DNA of 64,000 nucleotides from Sandaracinus sp. (GTDB lineage Bacteria > Myxococcota_A > Polyangia > Polyangiales > Houyiibacteriaceae): contig JACKEH010000017.1 in assembly GCA_020633125.1 (NCBI GenBank), positions 1-64,000 of the forward strand, read 5' to 3'. The position numbers and the translations under genes are program-made. Of the stretch, positions 59,175 to 64,000 are shown in pieces; within the stretch, counting starts at the first letter, position 1; each line of letters begins with the position of its first letter. The notes beneath the pieces are model-generated. The model was not told the DNA's origin, made no database searches, and worked only from the letters and a program-made list of their open reading frames with translations.

Positions 59175-59505
59175 CGCCAGGTCACGCGACGTTTCGATTC
59201 ACCGCCACCCTCGCTCACGCGGACGAAGCGTTACCTCGCGCAGGGCCTCGACGAGGACGCGCGTCCGTCGCCGCCAGGCACGATTCCACTTCGATTCACC
59301 GCCACCCTCGCTCACGCGTCGGGGCGGCAGTCTCGTGGAATCCTGCCCCTCCACGGACTCGCGTCCGTTCCGCCAGGCACGATTCCACTTCGATTCACCG
59401 CCACCCTCGCTCACGCGTCGGGGCGCCAGTCTCGTGGAATCCTGCCCCTCCACGGACTCGCGTCCGTTCCGCCAGGCACGATTCCACTTCGATTCGCATT
59501 CGGAG
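59175..59505 (+). repeat. About four tandem copies of a 97-99 bp unit
   Basis: Units begin near 59175 (degenerate), 59272, 59371 and 59470 with CGCCAGGCACGATTCCAC or a variant. Each complete copy carries ACGGAC-TCGC-GTCCGT and a longer inverted repeat GTGGAATC/GATTCCAC. It fills most of the 455-base gap 59109-59563 that holds no gene; the promoter of the PPC lipoprotein must lie within or just after it. Confidence 0.85.
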
Positions 59506-59563
59506 GGCCGGGCTTCCCGCTCGTCCCCAACCGAGGTAGCGTCCGCGCCGAAAGGGATCTGGC

Positions 59564-59980
59564 ATGCGTACCATTTCGTTCTTCGCGCTCGTGTTCGCGC
59601 TCGTCGGCTGCTCCAAGCCGGAGCCGATCAACGAGACCCACACGGGCAGCATCGCGACCGGCGACTCCGTCCTTCAGACCGACAACTCGCTCTACGACGC
59701 GTACCCCTTCAAGGCCGCCGAGGGCATGACGATCACGGCGACGATGACGTCGACGGAGTTCGACACCTACCTCCACCTGATCGACTCCCAGGGAAACCAG
59801 ATCGCGCAGAACGACGACGACGCGACGATGGGTGCGGGTCCCGGTGGCGCGCAGACGAACTCGAAGATCGTCTTCACCGCTCCGTCGACCGGTGACTACC
59901 AGATCTACGCCAACGCGTTCCGCGCGGGCGAGACCGGCAACTACACGCTGACGATCACGACGACCGCCGCCGCGCAGTGA
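59564..59980 (+). CDS. PPC-domain lipoprotein
   Basis: 138 residues from ATG 59564 with AAAGGGA upstream. Lipobox LVGC; mature part is a single bacterial pre-peptidase C-terminal-like domain: YDAYPFKAAEGMTITATMTSTEFDTYLHLIDSQGNQIAQNDDD, GDYQIYANAFRAGETGNYTLTI. PPC domains occur on secreted hydrolases and may aid secretion or binding; here it stands alone on a lipid anchor. Confidence 0.85.
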   Translation: MRTISFFALVFALVGCSKPEPINETHTGSIATGDSVLQTDNSLYDAYPFKAAEGMTITATMTSTEFDTYLHLIDSQGNQIAQNDDDATMGAGPGGAQTNSKIVFTAPSTGDYQIYANAFRAGETGNYTLTITTTAAAQ

Positions 59981-59984
59981 GCGC

Positions 59985-60030
59985 GACGCACGAACGAGGC
60001 CCCTCGCGGTGCGGGGGGCCTTCGTGCGTC
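59985..60030 (+). terminator. Strong hairpin terminator after the PPC gene
   Basis: GACGCACGAA (59985-59994) pairs with TTCGTGCGTC (60021-60030), with an inner GGCCCC/GGGGCC-type stem. It begins four bases after the PPC stop. Confidence 0.8.
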
Positions 60031-60081
60031 TGGGTTGCGTGGCGTGGTTGCCTTCGGGCGAGACGTGGTCACCGTGCCGCG

Positions 60082-60753
60082 ATGTCTTCGAGGTCGCCTC
60101 TGCGCATCAACCACGCCAAGCTCCGAGATGCGCACGGCTTGCTGAGCCGTCAGGCCGTGTATTTCCCCTGCACCGCCGTGTGCCGCACGTGCGGCAAGGG
60201 ATTCGAGCTGACCCCAGAGCGTCAGCGCTACTTGCTCGAAGTGCGTCGCAATCCCGTGAAGTCTCTCTTGAACCACGTGGTTTGCCTTCGGTGTCTACCC
60301 GCCCTTCGTGAAAAGGCGCGGCTGCACGCACTTTCCGTCCGAGCCCACCAGCGCCTGGAGGCTTGCATCGCCGCCGAGCGCGAAGCGCCCGATGACCCGA
60401 AGGCCATGCTCGCGGTGGTCGAAGCGCACCTCGCGCTGCTCGAGCTCGTGCCGCGGGAGACCTCGTTCGAGCGTCTCGTCGCACGCACGCGGCGCGCCGC
60501 GAAACACGACGCGAGCCGCGGCGAGCCGCCCTATTGGGAAGGCCGCGTGCATCAGCTCGCCGGTCACGTCGGCGCGGCGTACGCGGCATTCGAGCGTGCG
60601 CTGGAGCCGGGTCGCAAGATGCCGAGCGCATGGGCACGCGACGCGCGCCGACGCCTCGAAGCGCTCGCGACTCCGCCGGAGAGTTCGACCGAAACACGTT
60701 TCGACGAAGGGTCCGAGCCTGACGAGCCGGCAAGCTCGTCGCGCGAAGGTTGA
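60082..60753 (+). CDS. Zinc-ribbon protein with a helical tail
   Basis: 223 residues from ATG 60082. The segment CRTCGKGFELTPERQRYLLEV... NHVVCLRC (~30-70) matches the layout of probable zinc-ribbon domains (zf-trcl type). The rest is helical with TPR-like periodicity (YWEGRVHQLAGHVGAAYAAFERAL). No signal peptide. Function unknown. Confidence 0.7.
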   Translation: MSSRSPLRINHAKLRDAHGLLSRQAVYFPCTAVCRTCGKGFELTPERQRYLLEVRRNPVKSLLNHVVCLRCLPALREKARLHALSVRAHQRLEACIAAEREAPDDPKAMLAVVEAHLALLELVPRETSFERLVARTRRAAKHDASRGEPPYWEGRVHQLAGHVGAAYAAFERALEPGRKMPSAWARDARRRLEALATPPESSTETRFDEGSEPDEPASSSREG

Positions 60754-60787
60754 CCCGTTTCATGTGCTCCGCGGGACGTGTCTCGCG

Positions 60788-61141
60788 ATGCGCACGACTC
60801 TCTTCGTTCTTCTCGCCTCGATGGGCTGCTACTCGAGCGGCGAGTCCGGCCGCGCCGACGACGCGGGCATCACGCGCCGCGACGCGTCGGCCGTCGACCC
60901 CAGGCGCGACGGCGGTTCGACCGAAGACGCGAGCTTGCCGATCGACGTGGGCCCCACGATCCCCGAGGAGTGGGTTCCGATCACCGAAGAACAAGCCGAA
61001 TGCCTGGGTCTCACCGACCCTGCGTGCGCGTCGTGCCACATCGTTCCGGGCACCGACGAGTGGGTCTTGCGTCCGGGCTTCGCACCTTCGCCGCCGCCTC
61101 TCGGCGATCCGATCGAGATTCCACCGGGCTGTCTGGACTGA
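60788..61141 (+). CDS. Small lipoprotein with one CxxCH motif
   Basis: 117 residues from ATG 60788. Lipobox SMGC; an Asp/Arg-rich linker leads to a C-terminal region with CASCHIVPG, the c-type heme attachment motif (~82-90), and another Cys near the end. A single-heme, outer-membrane-anchored cytochrome would need Met or His as sixth ligand, not obvious here. A chance CxxCH is possible. Confidence 0.65.
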   Translation: MRTTLFVLLASMGCYSSGESGRADDAGITRRDASAVDPRRDGGSTEDASLPIDVGPTIPEEWVPITEEQAECLGLTDPACASCHIVPGTDEWVLRPGFAPSPPPLGDPIEIPPGCLD

Positions 61142-61186
61142 CCGCAAGCCCTGGTCTCACCATCCGCGGTCGTGCACGTTCGAGCG

Positions 61187-62200
61187 ATGCTCACGTGGCT
61201 TCACTGGGGCGACCGCGGATTCGCGCTCCACGGGAGCGGCGATTTCGAGCGCGACTGGGCCGAAGGCCCTCGCGGGAGTTGGCTTCGACGTTGGAGCTCG
61301 CTGCAGGCGATTCATGCGAGCCCGAGCGGCCTGACGATCACGTGTGTGGGCGAGAGCGCGCGCACCTTCTCGCTCCCGAAGCAGATTCCCACCGTCGCCG
61401 TGGAAGCCCACCTGCTGGCGTGGTTCGACGTGTGCGCACGGCGTGCCCCGAAGGCTCGTCGTGTGTGGTCGCTGTTCGGCTCACCCGACCTCGGCGCACG
61501 AACGAGCCTCTCCGCCCGGCTCGCCTCGGATCGGACTCCGCCGACGCGTGTCCACCTCACGCCGGAGGTCGTGGACGTGAGAGGCGAGCACGTCCCCTAC
61601 GTGTCGATCACGGCGCTGAGCCCCGACGTCGATTGGCCACGGATCTGGCTCGAATGGCGAGGGAAGCGCGACGAAGCCCGCGTGAGCATGCTGGGTGGTC
61701 CAACCGCCATCGAAGCCGCCGAGGCGGTGGCCATCACCGAGGTCGTCGGTGCACGACGACCCGCGGTCGTTCGACGCATGGGTTGGTTGGCGCGGGAGGA
61801 GGTGCGGTGGACTCGCGTGCCGGCGCTCCCCGAGCCCGCCGCGAAGGCACCTGGGTACCGTGACTCGGCCCGAGACGAAGTGGAGCTTCTCGTGCGGCGA
61901 GGCAGGAGCTTCGACCGTCTGGTGCAGCGGCTGGCAATCACCCGACTCGCCCCGAGCGATGCCACCTCGACCGCGCGCGTCGTCGCGGTCGAGGCGCGCC
62001 TCGGCGAATACGAGCTTCACGTGAGCGACGGGCGTGGTCGCGCATGGAGCCTCCCGTGGCGGACCCTCTGGAAGATCGACGAAGGCGGGAAGTACCGCTT
62101 CGGTCGCTACGCCGAGCTCCACCTCGCACATGACGCCGACTGTCCGGTCGAAGCCGCGCTGAAGGCACACGTCGCGAGTGGCGAGCCACGCGCGCCGTGA
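61187..62200 (+). CDS. Hypothetical protein
   Basis: 337 residues from ATG 61187 (GTG 61172 would give 342). Soluble, without signal peptide or membrane helix. Mixed strands and helices, rich in Arg and Trp (MLTWLHWGDRGFALHGSGDFERDW at the start). No motif recognised. It converges with the DUF4132 gene, whose stop is 60 bases away, so the two may both serve the same uncharacterised system, but nothing links them directly. Confidence 0.7.
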   Translation: MLTWLHWGDRGFALHGSGDFERDWAEGPRGSWLRRWSSLQAIHASPSGLTITCVGESARTFSLPKQIPTVAVEAHLLAWFDVCARRAPKARRVWSLFGSPDLGARTSLSARLASDRTPPTRVHLTPEVVDVRGEHVPYVSITALSPDVDWPRIWLEWRGKRDEARVSMLGGPTAIEAAEAVAITEVVGARRPAVVRRMGWLAREEVRWTRVPALPEPAAKAPGYRDSARDEVELLVRRGRSFDRLVQRLAITRLAPSDATSTARVVAVEARLGEYELHVSDGRGRAWSLPWRTLWKIDEGGKYRFGRYAELHLAHDADCPVEAALKAHVASGEPRAP

Positions 62201-62260
62201 CGGCACGTCCTCGATCGCGACCGTCCACGTGCTCCGCGGCACGCACGTGTCGAGCTCCCG

Positions 62261-64000
62261 CTAGACCAAACCGTCGAGCACCTGCAGCAGCGTCTCCCGA
62301 GGCACCGAGGTCCACGGGATCTCCTCGGTGCCTTCCCGCAGTACCGCCTCGACCTCGTGCGTCGTCACGCCTCCTCGCGAGGTCGATTGCGCGCGTGCGA
62401 GCACGAAGCGGTCGCCGTCGAGCGCGAAGCGAAAGGGCGAACGTGAGGTGTCCCAGCCGCAGCTCGTGAGCCGCCGCATCCAGCCGAGGTAGTCGACGTG
62501 CTCGGCGTCCGCGCGCGGAATCGAGATGCGCGCCTTCGCCCGCATCGAGTCGTCGACCGACGGCGCTTCGCGCGCGAGCTGCGGGAAGGGCTGCACGATC
62601 TCGTAGTCCACCAAGGTCTCGATCCACGCGTCGCGCGAGTCGTCGGGCCATCGAAGCGGGTGCGGTACGCCGATGCGGGCGTCGGGCGCGAGCGACACGG
62701 GCTCGTGATCCACGCCGGCGTAGGTTCCGTCTTCGGCGATTCGGAACGTCTGCGGCTTCTCGCCTTCGCGGAGCGCGACGAAGACCATACGACGGGCCAG
62801 GTGCGTCATCAGCGGGTGGCGGACCCACGCGCTCTCGAGCTCCTCGACCGACCAGGTCGAGCCCGAGAGCATCGCGCGTTGCAGCGCCTGAATGCGAAAC
62901 TCGGCGATGGCCGCGAGGTCCTCGCGCAGCTCGTCCCAACGCTCGCGCGCCTCGGCGACCTTCTCCGCGTCGTCGCCCTTTCGGGTGCGCGGAAGGGTCG
63001 TCGACTCGGCGCCGTCCTCGGCCCGAACTCGCGGCACCAGATGCTCGTCGAAGACGATGCGAAAGGTTCGGGCGCCGTAGTCGAGGGCGAGGCTCCCGTC
63101 GGGATCGAGACCGAGCGTCGGCGTGAGCTGCTCGTCGAGGCGGTCGCGGTGAATTCCCCGTGCTTCCGCCAGCCGATCGAGCGCGCCCTCCGCGGCTTCG
63201 CGCTGCGCTCCGGCACCACCACGCGCGCCGACGGTCGCGAGCTCCATCGCCGCGGCGTCGGTGCCAATGGCGACGAGCACCTCGATGACGAGCGCGTTCT
63301 TCAACGCGGGCGTCATGCGACGAACGACTTGGTCGTCCGCGAGGTGGACGAGCGAGCGCATCATCCAGTCGTCGGTCTTGCGCGCGCCGCTGGTCTCCCA
63401 CGCCCGCGCGAGGCTCCACGCGTGCTCGGCCAGCGAGCGCACGTCGAGGGCCTCCGCGACCACCTCGAGGCCCGCGTAGGGCGGATCGATCGGGCTGAAG
63501 GCCAACATCTCGTCGAGGTGGCGGACGGCCTCGAGGGGAATCGGCGTTCCTTCCCGCGTGGTGGGTCGCAGAAGCACTTCGGGCCGATAACGCGCCGAGA
63601 GCTTCGGCGGCTTCTTCGGGCAATCGGAGAGCGGATCCCAACCGAGCAGCTCGTCGACGCCGGCGATGCCGCGTTTGCCGAGCTCCTTCGCGCGCGCACG
63701 GATGCGCTCCTCGTGGCCTTCGCGCACGAGCAATCGCAACGCGCGCTCGGCCGCCCAACGCCGCGCGTTCTTCTCACCGAGCGCGGCCGGAAGAAGGCCC
63801 GCGATCGCCGCTTCCGGGAAGCGATGCAGCCAACGCGACGCGAGCTCGCGGGTCGGGCGGCGACCCAACGCGAGCGCCATGTCCGCCGCGAGCTCGGGCA
63901 CCTCCAGATCCGAGAGCGGGGCGATCGCGCCGGGGTAGCTCGCGCTCGGAACGCGCTCGTGTGCCCACGCGATCGCGCCGGCCGCGGCGTCGAGCCCGTG
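62261..64000 (-). CDS. DUF4132-domain protein, start beyond the right edge
   Basis: At least 579 residues; the frame stays open to base 64000. The visible part is a large cytoplasmic protein. Near its C-terminal third it has the DUF4132 pattern: DARIGVPHPLRWPDDSRDAWIETLVDYEIVQPFPQLAREAP and EHVDYLGWMRRLTSCGWDTSR. The family is associated with MolR-type regulators and WGR-domain proteins and its biochemistry is unsettled. The GTG at 63901 is only an internal codon, because coding sequence clearly continues upstream. Confidence 0.82.
   Translation of the reverse strand, partial: HGLDAAAGAIAWAHERVPSASYPGAIAPLSDLEVPELAADMALALGRRPTRELASRWLHRFPEAAIAGLLPAALGEKNARRWAAERALRLLVREGHEERIRARAKELGKRGIAGVDELLGWDPLSDCPKKPPKLSARYRPEVLLRPTTREGTPIPLEAVRHLDEMLAFSPIDPPYAGLEVVAEALDVRSLAEHAWSLARAWETSGARKTDDWMMRSLVHLADDQVVRRMTPALKNALVIEVLVAIGTDAAAMELATVGARGGAGAQREAAEGALDRLAEARGIHRDRLDEQLTPTLGLDPDGSLALDYGARTFRIVFDEHLVPRVRAEDGAESTTLPRTRKGDDAEKVAEARERWDELREDLAAIAEFRIQALQRAMLSGSTWSVEELESAWVRHPLMTHLARRMVFVALREGEKPQTFRIAEDGTYAGVDHEPVSLAPDARIGVPHPLRWPDDSRDAWIETLVDYEIVQPFPQLAREAPSVDDSMRAKARISIPRADAEHVDYLGWMRRLTSCGWDTSRSPFRFALDGDRFVLARAQSTSRGGVTTHEVEAVLREGTEEIPWTSVPRETLLQVLDGLV

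Noticed and set aside
59175..59505. Reading frames through the 99-bp repeats as a repetitive protein
   Set aside because: The frames exist only because the unit length is a multiple of three; there is no start with a ribosome site and the composition is implausible.

Overview
The window is high-GC DNA with the hallmarks of a myxobacterium (Myxococcota). It has several Hanks-type Ser/Thr kinases, including one with a C-terminal AAA+ ATPase and one fused to about 1,100 residues of TPR-like repeats. It also has many lipoproteins whose Cys is followed by Asp/Gly/Ala-rich linkers, AgmX/PglI-type C-terminal domains, a MYXO-CTERM-like anchor, HDOD, PilZ and GAF-cyclase signalling genes, and frequent GTG or TTG starts. 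A complete hydroxyectoine operon points to a salt-tolerant strain, perhaps close to Sandaracinus-type Polyangiales; that placement is inference. I saw no tRNA, rRNA, CRISPR array, transposase or prophage gene.

Layout. 1-4300: the tail of an RRM protein, a terminator with tandemly copied arms, and a kinase-ATPase regulator. 4397-13630: a membrane glycosyltransferase-like protein with a discoidin-like tail, an M17 aminopeptidase with a membrane partner, a lipoprotein, and an L,D-transpeptidase. 13688-22147: a trans-sulfuration-type PLP enzyme, then ask-ectA-ectB-ectC-ectD, a Na+/solute symporter, a MarC protein and an EctR-like MarR regulator. Most junctions overlap or nearly touch, and a palindrome lies just before ask. 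22267-28726: a TPR/PEGA-like protein, a kinase and a lipoprotein in one operon, plus a large beta-propeller/phosphoesterase lipoprotein. 28985-31560: a SixA-like phosphatase and the first TPR-membrane protein/lipoprotein pair. 31901-41822: the giant TPR kinase, an HDOD protein followed by an apparently frameshifted tail, TetR, a GAF-cyclase and a PiT-like permease. 42106-49389: the second TPR-membrane/lipoprotein pair, an AgmX-like protein, TetR, and a trypsin-like protease fused in frame to a lipoprotein. 49613-64000: pirin, PilZ, an AgmX/zinc-ribbon protein, a deaminase-like pseudoenzyme, an EEP hydrolase, small secreted proteins, a short MurE-like ligase, a beta-helix lipoprotein, an ExbD-like protein, a PPC lipoprotein and a DUF4132 protein cut by the right edge.

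Two patterns stand out. First, a dispersed composite-palindrome element (five clear copies plus remnants) always ends exactly on the stop codon of a minus-strand gene and appears to supply that TGA. Second, two unlinked gene pairs share one plan. A signal peptide-TPR-transmembrane protein is translationally coupled to a lipoprotein that keeps an N-terminal anchor module but carries an unrelated C-terminal module.

Several smaller tandem-repeat tracts lie between genes. The gap 53013-53302, between the divergent deaminase-like and EEP genes, and the gap 41823-42105 hold no feature I can recognise beyond presumed promoters.
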